From NCBI GenBank assembly GCA_964636895.1, contig CAZWUW010000025.1, positions 1 through 34,081 on the forward strand: 34,081 nucleotides of DNA, written 5' to 3'. Both the position numbers and the translations under genes were made by a program. Shown piece after piece: positions 1 through 8,893 of this stretch. Each line of letters begins with the position of its first letter. Position 1 is the first letter of the stretch. The notes under the pieces were generated by a model. The model did no database searches. It had not been told where the DNA came from and was given only the letters and a program-made list of their open reading frames with translations. This DNA is from CAZWUW01 sp964636895 (GTDB taxonomy: Bacteria; Bacillota; Thermincolia; Thermincolales; CAZWUW01).

Positions 1-2
1 GT

Positions 3-659
3 GTGGACCGGGTGGTTGCCGTCAAAGAAAATGTGTCTGGGCTGGCCCGGAAAACCGGATTTGTTTTTCAGAATCCGGACTACCAAATTTTCAATGACAC
101 AGTATTCAAAGAAGTGGCTTTTGGGCCCGCCAACCTTGGTTTGTCCAAGGAGGTTGTGGCCGAGAGGGTAGCGGAAGCGCTGGCGGCGGTGGAACTGTCC
201 CGCTACGCCGGGTCAAACCCCCAGCAGCTCAGTAAAGGTCAGCGGCAGCGGGTAGCGTTGGCTTCTGTGCTGGCTATGAAGACCGAAATTATTGTTCTGG
301 ATGAACCCACTACCGGCCAGGATTACAAAGAATCCTTGCAAATTATGGACCTGGCCAGGTCATTGAATGAAAACGGCCATACTATCCTGTTTATTACTCA
401 TGATATGACACTGGTGGCCAGATATGCCCGTCGTGCCCTGGTCCTCTGTGAAGGTAAGTTGCTGATGGATGGCCCGGTCAGAGAAGTGTTTCTGGAGGTA
501 GAAAAACTGCATCGTACCTTTTTGCACCCGCCGCAGATTACCGAACTAGCTTTGGCTATTAATGATCCCAGGTGTGCCGGGGGTATTTTAACCCCGCAAG
601 AATTATTCCGCGCCTTGCAAATCGGGTCAGGGGGTGTGGCTGATGGCCGGTGTGGTTGA
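3..659 (+). CDS. ecfA: ECF transporter ATP-binding protein (EcfA/CbiO type), 5' truncated by window edge
   Basis: This is the C-terminal two thirds of an ABC ATPase that would energise uptake of a vitamin or metal ion through an energy-coupling-factor transporter. The frame is open from the first base, and the Walker A loop lies outside the window. What remains, in order, is the Q-loop (FQNPDYQIF), the ABC signature (LSKGQRQRVALA), Walker B with its glutamate (IIVLDEPTTGQD) and the switch histidine (FITHDM). The Q-loop form FQNPD and the C-terminal tail after the H-loop are typical of EcfA/CbiO. It overlaps the downstream EcfT gene by 17 bases, so the two are translationally coupled. The substrate-binding S component is not in view, so the substrate is unknown. 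A second EcfA gene usually accompanies such units and could lie upstream. Confidence 0.9.
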   Translation: MDRVVAVKENVSGLARKTGFVFQNPDYQIFNDTVFKEVAFGPANLGLSKEVVAERVAEALAAVELSRYAGSNPQQLSKGQRQRVALASVLAMKTEIIVLDEPTTGQDYKESLQIMDLARSLNENGHTILFITHDMTLVARYARRALVLCEGKLLMDGPVREVFLEVEKLHRTFLHPPQITELALAINDPRCAGGILTPQELFRALQIGSGGVADGRCG

Positions 660-1440
660 ATACCTGCCCAAAGCTTCGCCTGTGCACCGGCTCAACCCAC
701 TGGCTAAAATGGCCTGGGCGCTTGTGGTGCTGGTGCTTAGCATGACTTATACCGATTATTTTTATCTTATTGTTTTATTTCATTCTGTCCTGGCGGTAGC
801 TTTATGCGCAGGTGTCCTGCGGGAGATTGCCGGTCTTTTTAAAGGTTTGTTTACATTTGCCTTTATTCTTTTTTTAATGCAGGTGCTGTTTTTTGATGCC
901 GGTACGGAACTGTTTAAATTATTGCCGGTAGGTCGGGGATATCTGGGTGTGACCGACCAGGGGATTGAGTTCGGAGTGGCTATGGCTTTTCGGATGCTGT
1001 CGGTGGTGGTGAGTTTTTTGGTTTTTTTAACCACTACCCGGACACAGGATATGTTGAATACCTTAGTGGAAAAACTGCGGGTGCCTTATGATTTTGCTTT
1101 TATGGTGCTTACAGCCATCCGTTTTATCCCGACATTTATCGGTGAGCTAAAACAGATTGCTGATGCCCAGAAGTCGCGGGCCTTTGTGGTGGAAGGCTGG
1201 AACCCGGTTAATAAGATTAAAGCGTATTTGCCTATTGCCGTACCATTGGTTTTATCTTCTCTAAAAAAAGCCCGCCAAATGGCTTTAGCTATGGAAACAA
1301 GAGGGTATGGGGCAGGGCGGAGAACTTATTTGAAAGAATTGACGATAGTGGGAACAGATATTGTTATTATAGTCCTGGCCGTCCTCCTGCTTGTCGCCGG
1401 TATAACGGCGCGGTTGGCCGGTTATGGCACCATGAACTAA
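643..1440 (+). CDS. ecfT: ECF transporter transmembrane component EcfT
   Basis: This is the integral membrane coupling subunit that connects the two EcfA ATPases to the substrate-specific S component. The protein (265 aa from the ATG at 643) has several hydrophobic segments and the two family coupling motifs in its cytoplasmic region, seen as AQKSRAFVVEGW and METRGYGAGRR. The ATG at 643 sits 8 nt after AGGGGG and is preferred over an in-frame GTG at 634. The gene overlaps the ATPase gene, and its stop lies 13 nt before iorA. It may therefore be cotranscribed with the aromatic amino acid catabolic genes, although no shared function is evident. Family assignment is strong; substrate is unknown. 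Confidence 0.88.
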   Translation: MAGVVEYLPKASPVHRLNPLAKMAWALVVLVLSMTYTDYFYLIVLFHSVLAVALCAGVLREIAGLFKGLFTFAFILFLMQVLFFDAGTELFKLLPVGRGYLGVTDQGIEFGVAMAFRMLSVVVSFLVFLTTTRTQDMLNTLVEKLRVPYDFAFMVLTAIRFIPTFIGELKQIADAQKSRAFVVEGWNPVNKIKAYLPIAVPLVLSSLKKARQMALAMETRGYGAGRRTYLKELTIVGTDIVIIVLAVLLLVAGITARLAGYGTMN

Positions 1441-1453
1441 CGGAGGAATTTAA

Positions 1454-3307
1454 ATGACGAAAAAAATACTTTTAATGGGGAATGAAGCTATTGCCCGGGG
1501 GGCGGTTGAGGCCGGACTTAAGTTGGCGGCGGCTTACCCCGGCACCCCATCTTCGGAAGTGTTTGCTACACTGGCTGAGTTTGCCAAAGAATACGGATAC
1601 TATGCGGAGTGGTCGGTCAACGAAAAAGTTGCCCTGGAAGTGGCCGCCGGTGCCGCGTACGCCGGGGCCCGGTCGTTGGTAGCCATGAAGCAGGTGGGCC
1701 TCAATGTTGCTGCCGACCCATTAATGACCCTGGCCTATATTGGCATAAAAGGGGGTCTGGTGCTGATAGTGGCGGACGATCCGGGGCCGCATAGTTCGCA
1801 AAATGAACAGGACACCAGAAAATTTGCCTCCTTTGCCAAGCTGCCGGTTTTTGATCCGGCCACGCCTCAGGAGGCAAAGGACATGACTGTGCAGGCTTTT
1901 GAGCTGTCCGAAAAATTTGGTATACCGGTTATTTTACGGCCTACTACCCGGACCTGTCACGTATGTCAGGATGTGGAAATTGGTGCAGTTCCGCCGCCGC
2001 AGGAAGTGCCGGGCTTTGTCAAGGACCCTGGCTGGGTGATTTTTCCAAGCCTGGCTTACCAGCGGCACAAGTGGTTGAATGAGCTGCAGGAAAAAATCAG
2101 GGCGGAATTTAATAGTTCACCTTTTAACCAAGTGCTTATGAGCGGCCGCACAGGAGTTATAACCTCCGGGGTAGCTTATAATTACGTCCGGGAAGCATTA
2201 GCCGACCTGGGGGCGGAAGCTTCGCTGCTAAAAATTGGCACTCCTTACCCGCTGCCTGATAAAACTGTACTGGAATTTCTCGGTCAGGTTGACCGGGTGC
2301 TGATTGTGGAAGAACAGGAACCGGTAGTGGAAGACCAGATTATTTCCCTGGCCTGGAAAAACGGGATTAATACCACTCTGGCCGGAAAACATAACCGTTT
2401 CGTACCCCGTGAGGGTGAGCTGGATGTAGATAAGGTAAAAAACATATTAATTAAATATCTGGATTTGACTGCCGCCGGTTCGTTAGCTGCGACTGCCGGC
2501 AATGAGGTAGCGGTCGCCGGCAATAATGCAGCCACTGCCGCCGCAGCGGCAGCCCCACCGGCGCTGCCGCTGCGGACGCCGGTGCTTTGTGCCGGCTGCC
2601 CCCACCGGGCATCCTTTTATGCCTTTAAAGAAGCTGTTAAGGGCAGTGACGCTGTCTTTACCGGTGATATCGGCTGCTACACCCTTGGCGTGATGCCGCC
2701 GCTTGCCGCTGTGGACACCTGTCTTTGCATGGGAGCCAGTGTAACCGTTGCCTCGGGTTTGGCGGCAGTTGAGCCGGGCCGTAAACATATTGCCTTTCTT
2801 GGTGACTCGACCTTTTTTCACACCGGCTTGTCCGGGTTAATCAATGCAGTTTACAATAATGCTGATATCACCCTGGTGGTATTGGACAACCGTACCACTG
2901 CCATGACCGGACATCAGCCTCACCCGGGGTTAGAACGTACAGCTACCGGTGTCAATGAAACACATATTGACATAGCCACTGTGGCCAGGGCAATCGGGGT
3001 GGCGCATGTCAGTGAGGCTGACCCTTACGACTTGCCCGCGGCTATGGCCGCAGCCAAAGCCGCCGTGCAGCATGAAGGAGTTTCCGTTGTGGTAATGAAG
3101 CGCGATTGTGTGGCGCTGGTCAAAAGCTCCGCCAAGTGCCGGGTCAAGCCCGATAAATGCACCGGCTGCAACAAGTGCATGCAAAAACTTGGCTGTCCGG
3201 CTATAGTGCCGGACGGAAATAAAGTGACCATCGGGGTGTCCTGCATGGGCTGTCAGGTGTGCAACCATATTTGCCCGGCCGGGGCTGTTGAGGAGGTGGA
3301 GGCATGA
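1454..3307 (+). CDS. iorA: Indolepyruvate:ferredoxin oxidoreductase, alpha subunit
   Basis: This is the catalytic subunit that oxidatively decarboxylates aryl pyruvates (from Trp, Phe and Tyr transamination) to aryl-acetyl-CoA, reducing ferredoxin. The N-terminus carries the family motif YPGTPSSEV. The thiamine diphosphate region lies near residues 400-500 (GDIGCYTLG, then GDSTFFHTGLSGL and VVLDN). The C-terminus holds two 4Fe-4S sites, CTGCNKCMQKLGCP and CMGCQVCNHICP. The length (617 aa) is normal. Residues about 336-374, between the transketolase-like part and the TPP part, form an alanine-rich low-complexity linker, which is unusual. The start is supported by CGGAGG before the ATG. The stop overlaps the iorB start as ATGA. 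Known for the family: a cytoplasmic, oxygen-sensitive heterodimer. Confidence 0.96.
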   Translation: MTKKILLMGNEAIARGAVEAGLKLAAAYPGTPSSEVFATLAEFAKEYGYYAEWSVNEKVALEVAAGAAYAGARSLVAMKQVGLNVAADPLMTLAYIGIKGGLVLIVADDPGPHSSQNEQDTRKFASFAKLPVFDPATPQEAKDMTVQAFELSEKFGIPVILRPTTRTCHVCQDVEIGAVPPPQEVPGFVKDPGWVIFPSLAYQRHKWLNELQEKIRAEFNSSPFNQVLMSGRTGVITSGVAYNYVREALADLGAEASLLKIGTPYPLPDKTVLEFLGQVDRVLIVEEQEPVVEDQIISLAWKNGINTTLAGKHNRFVPREGELDVDKVKNILIKYLDLTAAGSLAATAGNEVAVAGNNAATAAAAAAPPALPLRTPVLCAGCPHRASFYAFKEAVKGSDAVFTGDIGCYTLGVMPPLAAVDTCLCMGASVTVASGLAAVEPGRKHIAFLGDSTFFHTGLSGLINAVYNNADITLVVLDNRTTAMTGHQPHPGLERTATGVNETHIDIATVARAIGVAHVSEADPYDLPAAMAAAKAAVQHEGVSVVVMKRDCVALVKSSAKCRVKPDKCTGCNKCMQKLGCPAIVPDGNKVTIGVSCMGCQVCNHICPAGAVEEVEA

Positions 3308-3894
3308 AACTGGATATAGTAATTGCCGGTGTCGGCGGTCAGGGTACGGTGCTGGCCTCCCGGATTATTGCGCAGGCGGCGGTGGCAGCGGGCTTGCCGG
3401 TACGAACTTCGGAGACCATTGGCATGGCCCAGCGGGAAGGGGTAGTTACCAGTCATGTACGCTTTGGGGAACCAATTTACGGAGCGGTGATACCTGATTA
3501 TAAAGCCGACCTGCTGCTGGGTTTTGAATTGGCCGAAACAGTGCGCTGGCTGCACAAATTAAAACCGGGCGGCCGGGTTATTGCCAACAGCACCCCGATT
3601 GTTCCGGTATCTGTAGCCGCCGGCCGTTCGGCGTATGACCTGGCGGCACTGACCGACCATCTTAGAACCCGTGTCCCGGGAGCTGTGCTCTTTGATGCTA
3701 CGGCTCTTGCCGCACAGGCCGGTACGACTAAAGCCACTAATATTGTTTTGCTGGGGGCCATGTCCGCCAGCTATGACCTGCCTTTTGGCGCTGACGGACT
3801 GTTGCAGTCCGCCCTGGACGTTATTCCGGCTAAAGTCCATGCAGTTAACCGCCGGGCCTTTGAACTGGGCAGCCGCTTCATGGAGGTATCTTAA
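3304..3894 (+). CDS. iorB: Indolepyruvate:ferredoxin oxidoreductase, beta subunit
   Basis: This is the small (gamma-like) subunit partner of IorA. It is 196 aa, the usual length, and opens with the nucleotide-binding-like glycine motif of pyruvate:ferredoxin oxidoreductase gamma domains (IVIAGVGGQGTVLASRI). This is followed by the conserved SETIGMAQREGVVTSHVRFG segment. The start codon overlaps the iorA stop (ATGA), giving tight translational coupling for equal subunit production. The stop is directly followed by the paaK start, with only one base between them. The sequence gives no sign of damage, and confidence is high because both subunits occur in order. Confidence 0.95.
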   Translation: MKLDIVIAGVGGQGTVLASRIIAQAAVAAGLPVRTSETIGMAQREGVVTSHVRFGEPIYGAVIPDYKADLLLGFELAETVRWLHKLKPGGRVIANSTPIVPVSVAAGRSAYDLAALTDHLRTRVPGAVLFDATALAAQAGTTKATNIVLLGAMSASYDLPFGADGLLQSALDVIPAKVHAVNRRAFELGSRFMEVS

Positions 3895-3895
3895 A

Positions 3896-5173
3896 ATGCT
3901 GCGGGAAAACAATTATACATCTTTTGCTTATCATAAAATTATTGCCGACCAGGAAAAGAAACTGCGCTTAATGGTGCACAGGGTTTATCAAAACTCGCCG
4001 TTTTACCGGAATAAACTAGATGCTGCCGGCATTAGTCCGGAAGATATCCGGAATATAGCCGACTTGCGGCGGGTGCCTTTTACGGAAAAGAGCGAGCTGC
4101 GCCAAGGCTACCCCCTGGGTTTGATGGCCGTACCGGAAGAACAGGTAGTGCGGATTCACTCATCATCAGGCACTACCGGCAAACCCATTATTGTGCCATA
4201 TTCGGCCAATGATGTGGCGGTATGGGCTGAACTGATGGCCAGATGTCTGGCGATGGCTGGCGTAACCCGGCGAGACCGGGTTCAGGTTACGCCGGGGTAT
4301 GGTTTGTGGACCGCCGGTATTGGTTTTCAGGCCGGTGTCGAATACCTTGGCGCCATGACAGTCCCTACCGGACCTGGGAATACTGAAAAACAGTTAGAAA
4401 TGATGCTTGACCTAGGCACCACGGTATTGATTGCTACTTCTTCTTATGCCTTATTGCTGGCCGAAGAGATTGACCGGCGGGGCATTAAGGAACAGGTTAA
4501 ACTGAGAATTGGCATCATTGGCTCGGAACGTTGGAGCGACAAAATGCGGGCCCGCATTGAGACTGCGCTGCAAATCGAGAGTTTTGATATATATGGCCTG
4601 ACGGAGATATATGGGCCCGGCATTGCCATTGACTGCCCCGAGCATAGCGGGATTCATTTTTGGTCAGACCACCTGCTTTTTGAAATCATAGACCCTGATA
4701 CCGGTAAACAGCTTCCCCCGGGTGAACAGGGTGAACTGGTCATCACTACCCTGACCAAAGAAGGCATGCCGCTCCTGCGCTACCGTACCCATGACATTAC
4801 CAGGCTGCACCCGGAACAGTGTCCCTGTGGCAGCCTGTACCCAATGATTGACCGGGTACTGGGACGAACCGATGACATGATAAAAATTAAAGGAGTAAAT
4901 GTCTATCCCGGTCAAATCGACCACGTGCTGAAACATACGCCCGGTGCCGGCAGCGAATATCAGATTATGCTTTCCCGCCATGAGGGTAAGGACCATATGA
5001 TGATTAAAGTTGAGGCCGAAGCAGGTGCAATACCGGCTGTTATTGCTGCCGAGTGCCGCAAAAACATCAAAACTCGCATTGGCATTATTGCCGATGTGGA
5101 GGCTGTGTCAACCGGTTCACTGCCCCGGAGCGAGAAAAAAAGCAAGCGGGTTTTTGATCTGCGGGATGAATAA
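3896..5173 (+). CDS. paaK: Phenylacetate-CoA ligase (PaaK family, AMP-forming)
   Basis: This enzyme interconverts an arylacetate plus CoA and ATP with arylacetyl-CoA, AMP and PPi. The protein is 425 aa, close to the usual 430-440. The adenylate-forming P-loop HSSSGTTGKP lies at about residues 88-97. The DIYGLTEIYGPG motif and the C-terminal DRVLGRTDDMIKIKGVNVYP hinge region are intact. I chose the ATG at 3896 because GGAGG lies nine bases upstream and the family N-terminus fits; the open frame extends further back only inside iorB. Directly following iorAB, it probably acts on the arylacetyl-CoA/arylacetate pair that IOR makes, either conserving energy or activating arylacetates. The direction in vivo is inference. 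Confidence 0.93.
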   Translation: MLRENNYTSFAYHKIIADQEKKLRLMVHRVYQNSPFYRNKLDAAGISPEDIRNIADLRRVPFTEKSELRQGYPLGLMAVPEEQVVRIHSSSGTTGKPIIVPYSANDVAVWAELMARCLAMAGVTRRDRVQVTPGYGLWTAGIGFQAGVEYLGAMTVPTGPGNTEKQLEMMLDLGTTVLIATSSYALLLAEEIDRRGIKEQVKLRIGIIGSERWSDKMRARIETALQIESFDIYGLTEIYGPGIAIDCPEHSGIHFWSDHLLFEIIDPDTGKQLPPGEQGELVITTLTKEGMPLLRYRTHDITRLHPEQCPCGSLYPMIDRVLGRTDDMIKIKGVNVYPGQIDHVLKHTPGAGSEYQIMLSRHEGKDHMMIKVEAEAGAIPAVIAAECRKNIKTRIGIIADVEAVSTGSLPRSEKKSKRVFDLRDE

Positions 5174-5182
5174 AGAATACTG

Positions 5183-5214
5183 CTGCTACATCTCAAAGTG
5201 TAGCAGTTTTTTTT
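5183..5214 (+). terminator. Intrinsic terminator after paaK
   Basis: A perfect 8-bp stem (CTGCTACA / TGTAGCAG) with an 8-nt loop is followed by eight T. It lies ten bases after the paaK stop and closes the ECF-ior-paaK unit. Confidence 0.9.
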
Positions 5215-5222
5215 ATATTATG

Positions 5223-5251
5223 GCAGGAATTGTCGCCTTTTTGTGGAAATA
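5223..5251 (+). promoter_or_regulatory. Sigma-H-like promoter for the FN3/SLH gene
   Basis: GCAGGAATT at 5223-5231 and GTGGAAAT at 5243-5250 match the Bacillus sigma-H consensus RNAGGAAWW-N11-RNNGAAWW. The spacing of 17 nt between AGGA (5225-5228) and GAA (5246) is identical in three other sites in this window. It lies just after the paaK terminator and about 50 nt before the inferred TTG start. Assignment to sigma-H is inference from consensus. Confidence 0.55.
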
Positions 5252-5302
5252 TTATCCCGAAAAGATAGTCAGTTGGTTGTAATTACACGGGAGGGAACCG
5301 AG

Positions 5303-8300
5303 TTGTTAAAATACCGCCGGTCAGTGTTGCGTTTACTGATAATTTTATTTGCAGCAACCCATATGGTAATGGTTTTTCCGGTTAGGTCGCTGGCTGTGCC
5401 GGCACCGCCGACCGGTTTGTTGGCTACACCGGTTAGTGGCAATAAGGTCAAATTGGATTGGGGAGCAGTTGACGGGGCAGCCCAGTATAAAGTTTACCGG
5501 GCTGTTTATGGCAGTCCGGTCAGTGCTGTGGCCACAATTTCCACCATTAACTATACCGATACGGGACTTACTCCGGCTACCCAATATTATTTTGAAATTA
5601 CGGCACTCGCCAGTGATAACAGTGAGTCTGCTGCCGCGAGTATTGCCGTGACCACCTTAAATACGGACAATATACCGCCATCCACACCGGCCGGGTTAAC
5701 TGCCACAGCTATTAGTCCGGTGAGTATCCAGCTTAATTGGACTATATCCACCGATAATGTGGCGGTACGAGATTATGAAATATATTACCGCCTTTCCACT
5801 GATGCCAATTATTCAAAGGTTGCAACCATATCGCATCCGGTGAATACATATACGCATAATGGATTGGTACCGGGAAAACTTTATTATTACTACATTCGGG
5901 CCACGGATGATCATAGTAATTCATCTCCTAACAGTGCACCCGTTAACGCTCAGGCTTTAGCCGACACACAAAAGCCAACCCGTCCGGCGTTTTTGTCAGT
6001 TGCAGTATCCGGTAACCAAATTAATCTGGCATGGAGCGCGTCTGCTGACAATATGGGGGTAACCGGCTACCGGCTTTACCGGAAAACCGGGTCGTCTGCC
6101 ATGACTCTGGTCTCACCGGGACCGGCCAGCGCAACCGCATATTCGGATGCCGGCCTTGCTCCCGACACCACTTACGTTTATGAAGTGGCGGCAGTTGATG
6201 CGGCCGGCAACGAGTCTGACCGCAGTTTGCAAATTAGCCGGACGACGGCCCTGGATACCCTGCCGCCATCGGCCCCCGGCAACCTGGGCGCCACCTTGGC
6301 GGGTCCCACCGCCATTAAACTGCAGTGGAGTGCTGTTACTGATAATATTGGCCTAAGTGGTTATGAAATCTGGCGGGGATTGAGTGCCAATAATTTTACT
6401 GCCAAACTGCTATTAACCAACGCTACCTCTTACACTGACAGTTCCCTGTCACCCAACACCAGATATTATTATAAGGTTGTAGCTGTAGATACCTCAGGCA
6501 ATGTTTCCGGCGCAGCCTTAATTGATGCCATAACCTCGGCCGACACTGTCAAACCGACTCCGCCAACCTTTGTTGCCGCCCGATCGACGGTCAGCAAGAA
6601 TAAAGTGCATTTAACCTGGTCGGGGGCCGGTGATAATATCGGCGTGGTTAGCTATGAGGTTTACAGGTCTGCCGGTAAAAGCACCAATAAGAGTGACCAG
6701 CAAGACAGTAAAAAGGGTGCTGCGGAAAGAATTGCCGCTACCGGAGATACGTCTTATGACGATACTAACGTTTATCCGAATAATACATACCAGTACTACA
6801 TTGTGGCCATCGACCGAGCCGGCAACAAATCTGCCGCCAGTATTACAGTTTCCGTAACCACTAACGGGGATGCGGAAGGCCCGGCATCGCCAACGGATCT
6901 GAAAGCGGTGCTGGTCAATGATAACGAGACAAAACTCACTTGGAAGGCTGCCAAAGATGTCACCGGGGTGAACGGTTATTTTGTATACCGGTCGATTGAT
7001 AACGGCAGTTTTTATAAAGCGGCTACTACTACCAATACGAGTTTTAGCGACAAAAGCCTGAGTGCACGCCAGACATATCGTTATTATGTGGTGGCCTATG
7101 ATACAGCCGGCAACACCTCGGATGCAAGCAACCGGGAGACGATATACACTTCGCAAAAAGACCAGGCCACGGTAGGATATATTTATCCGGCTGAAAACGT
7201 GGTTATAGAATTGCGGGAGGGCCTCATCCGGTTGGATGTGTCCAAGGAAGCTGTAAAAAAGAGTGCTCTTGTCACGATAACAATGAAGTCCCTTGGCGAT
7301 TATGCTAGCAGCGGGTTTCATACTCTCGGGCGGGTAGTGGATATTTCGGCCGATAAGAATTTTGCCGGCTTCAATAAACCTGTAACGCTGAGAATCAGGT
7401 ATGATGCCTTTGACCTGTTGAGTGCTAATACCGATAAGTTAGGGATGTATTATTGGGATGCTCAAGCCAAAACCTGGCAGCGGCTTGATGCCAGTATTAA
7501 TGCCGGCGACCGGCTGGTTTCTGCCGAAATAAAAGGACTGGGTGTTTATGCCTTACTGATTGATAACAGCGCGCCCCCGGTGCCTGTGGTAACCCTGCCG
7601 GCTAAAGAACAGGAGAAGCGGGTTTATCAGCTTAAAGGAAAAGGCGAACCTTTTTCGCGGGTAGAAGTGTCAATTAACTGGGGCCGAAAATATACTTTTA
7701 ACGTTACTGATAAGGGTGATTTTGGCGGGGAAATTCTGCTTGAACAGGGGAATAACGTCATCCGGGCACAGGCCACGGATGCGGCAGGCAATACCGGCGA
7801 GTGGTCCAAAGAACAAACACTTATAGCAAATTCACCATTAGCGGTTTTAACTGATATTAATAGACACTGGGCCGGGGTAAATATTCAAAAGCTTGTTGAA
7901 GCAGGTATAACCTCAGGTTATAAGGATAATACCTTTCAGCCGGACCGCAATATCACCAGAGTTGAGTTTGTCAGATTTATGGCCGCTGTAACAGGCCTGA
8001 CCGGTGACCCGGAAGAATTGAAATTTGCCGACAATAACAGGATTCCGGACTGGGCCAAAGGGTCTGTTGCGGCTTTAGTCAAGGCCGGTGTTATTACGGG
8101 ATACGCTGACCGGACATTTCAGCCATATCGCGCGGTTAACCGTGAGGAAATGGCGGTGATGCTCAACCGGGCAATGATAATAAAAGATAAAGCTGCCACT
8201 AAACAGGTAACCCAGTTGAATTTTGATGATACATATGAAATCAGCAGTTGGGCCCGGGAAGCAGTTTTGGCGGCTGTGGAAAAGGGGATAATTTCGGGAT

Positions 8301-8401
8301 ACTGGGATAATAAATTCAGACCGGCCGATTACGCCAGCCGAGCTGAAGCGGCGACTATGGTGGTTAGGTTCATGGAAATGAAAAAAGGTAAAAAGGGTTA
8401 A
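5303..8401 (+). CDS. Surface protein with six fibronectin type III repeats and three C-terminal SLH repeats
   Basis: This is a secreted cell-surface protein of 1032 aa from a TTG at 5303, seven bases after GAGGG. The N-terminus is a signal peptide (basic RRSVLR, hydrophobic stretch, likely cleavage after RSLA). Six FN3 modules start near residues 33, 121, 220, 317, 413 and 522. Most open with a D-x-x-x-P-x-x-P linker and carry the LxW...YxVYR core. Residues about 625-755 form an unassigned beta-rich module ending GVYALLIDNSAPP, followed by an Ig-like stretch. Three SLH repeats (about 848-1032) have the GxxxGYxDxxFxPxxxxxRxE pattern and would bind secondary cell-wall polymer. It stands alone between a terminator and an intergenic region. 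No catalytic domain was recognised; a role in adhesion or cell-wall scaffolding is inference. Confidence 0.9.
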   Translation: MLKYRRSVLRLLIILFAATHMVMVFPVRSLAVPAPPTGLLATPVSGNKVKLDWGAVDGAAQYKVYRAVYGSPVSAVATISTINYTDTGLTPATQYYFEITALASDNSESAAASIAVTTLNTDNIPPSTPAGLTATAISPVSIQLNWTISTDNVAVRDYEIYYRLSTDANYSKVATISHPVNTYTHNGLVPGKLYYYYIRATDDHSNSSPNSAPVNAQALADTQKPTRPAFLSVAVSGNQINLAWSASADNMGVTGYRLYRKTGSSAMTLVSPGPASATAYSDAGLAPDTTYVYEVAAVDAAGNESDRSLQISRTTALDTLPPSAPGNLGATLAGPTAIKLQWSAVTDNIGLSGYEIWRGLSANNFTAKLLLTNATSYTDSSLSPNTRYYYKVVAVDTSGNVSGAALIDAITSADTVKPTPPTFVAARSTVSKNKVHLTWSGAGDNIGVVSYEVYRSAGKSTNKSDQQDSKKGAAERIAATGDTSYDDTNVYPNNTYQYYIVAIDRAGNKSAASITVSVTTNGDAEGPASPTDLKAVLVNDNETKLTWKAAKDVTGVNGYFVYRSIDNGSFYKAATTTNTSFSDKSLSARQTYRYYVVAYDTAGNTSDASNRETIYTSQKDQATVGYIYPAENVVIELREGLIRLDVSKEAVKKSALVTITMKSLGDYASSGFHTLGRVVDISADKNFAGFNKPVTLRIRYDAFDLLSANTDKLGMYYWDAQAKTWQRLDASINAGDRLVSAEIKGLGVYALLIDNSAPPVPVVTLPAKEQEKRVYQLKGKGEPFSRVEVSINWGRKYTFNVTDKGDFGGEILLEQGNNVIRAQATDAAGNTGEWSKEQTLIANSPLAVLTDINRHWAGVNIQKLVEAGITSGYKDNTFQPDRNITRVEFVRFMAAVTGLTGDPEELKFADNNRIPDWAKGSVAALVKAGVITGYADRTFQPYRAVNREEMAVMLNRAMIIKDKAATKQVTQLNFDDTYEISSWAREAVLAAVEKGIISGYWDNKFRPADYASRAEAATMVVRFMEMKKGKKG

Positions 8402-8471
8402 TGATACTGCAGGATTTTCAGTGTAAAACATAGAAGATTAGCTATACCAAACTACTCAGAGGTGATTTTTT

Positions 8472-8648
8472 TTGCATACCAGGCGATCCGGATTGCGGCT
8501 GATAAAAAACGATGATGCCAAGAATCGTAATTGTACTCGCCGGCTCAAGGAACAGTATCTTTTTGCCAAGCAGGCAGGTGATGCCGAAACTTATTACAAG
8601 GTTCTGAAGCTATATAACGCCCTGTTGTTAAGAGAGAACGAAATTTGA
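8472..8648 (+). CDS. Hypothetical small protein (58 aa)
   Basis: A short open frame starts with TTG at 8472. AGAGGTGA lies just upstream, and the frame ends at TGA 8646-8648. The product is basic in its first half (RRSGLRLIKNDD, NRNCTRRLKEQ) and predicted helical in the second (YYKVLKLYNALLLREN). It has no signal peptide or membrane segment and I recognise no family. A possible sigma-H-like site (AGGATTT at 8411, GAA at 8433, spacing 18) lies upstream. Support for coding comes from the ribosome site and plausible composition only; it could be a spurious frame. Confidence 0.45.
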   Translation: MHTRRSGLRLIKNDDAKNRNCTRRLKEQYLFAKQAGDAETYYKVLKLYNALLLRENEI

Positions 8649-8840
8649 CAAACCGGAAGCAAAGCCGTAGCGCCATCGAAATTCCCACGCCCCAGATATG
8701 AAGGGGTTGAATTCTTAGCTGAAATATGGTAAGGTTAATATGTAATAACGTAAGCAAATGGAAGACACAGGCAATATTTGGCAGTATGGTTGCATTACTG
8801 TAGGCAGGGTAATCCTTAAAAACGGTAGGATGGCAGGATG

Positions 8841-8893
8841 GGAGTGACATATTTGATTTATAAAGGCACTCCATGTTCCGGAGTGCCTTTTTT
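8841..8893 (+). promoter_or_regulatory. Leader attenuator (antiterminator/terminator pair) upstream of livJ
   Basis: The terminator hairpin pairs AAAGGCACTCC (8862-8872) with GGAGTGCCTTT (8880-8890) and runs into T at 8888-8893. An upstream copy of GGAGTG at 8841-8846 can pair instead with CACTCC at 8867-8872, which would break the terminator. This mutually exclusive arrangement is seen directly in the sequence. The sensing element would be in the 190 nt upstream (8650-8840), which matches no riboswitch or T-box I recognise. If the hairpin is only the terminator of the small gene upstream, the second pairing is chance. Confidence 0.5.

Noticed and set aside
780..3912. Several open frames on the minus strand across ecfT, iorA and iorB
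   Set aside because: They are antisense to well-supported genes with clear families, lack ribosome sites and have compositions typical of shadow frames.
8655..8690. GCAAAGCC element resembling part of a GEMM (cyclic dinucleotide) riboswitch
   Set aside because: The paired helix that should precede this motif and the tetraloop receptor helix after it are missing; only a short string matches.
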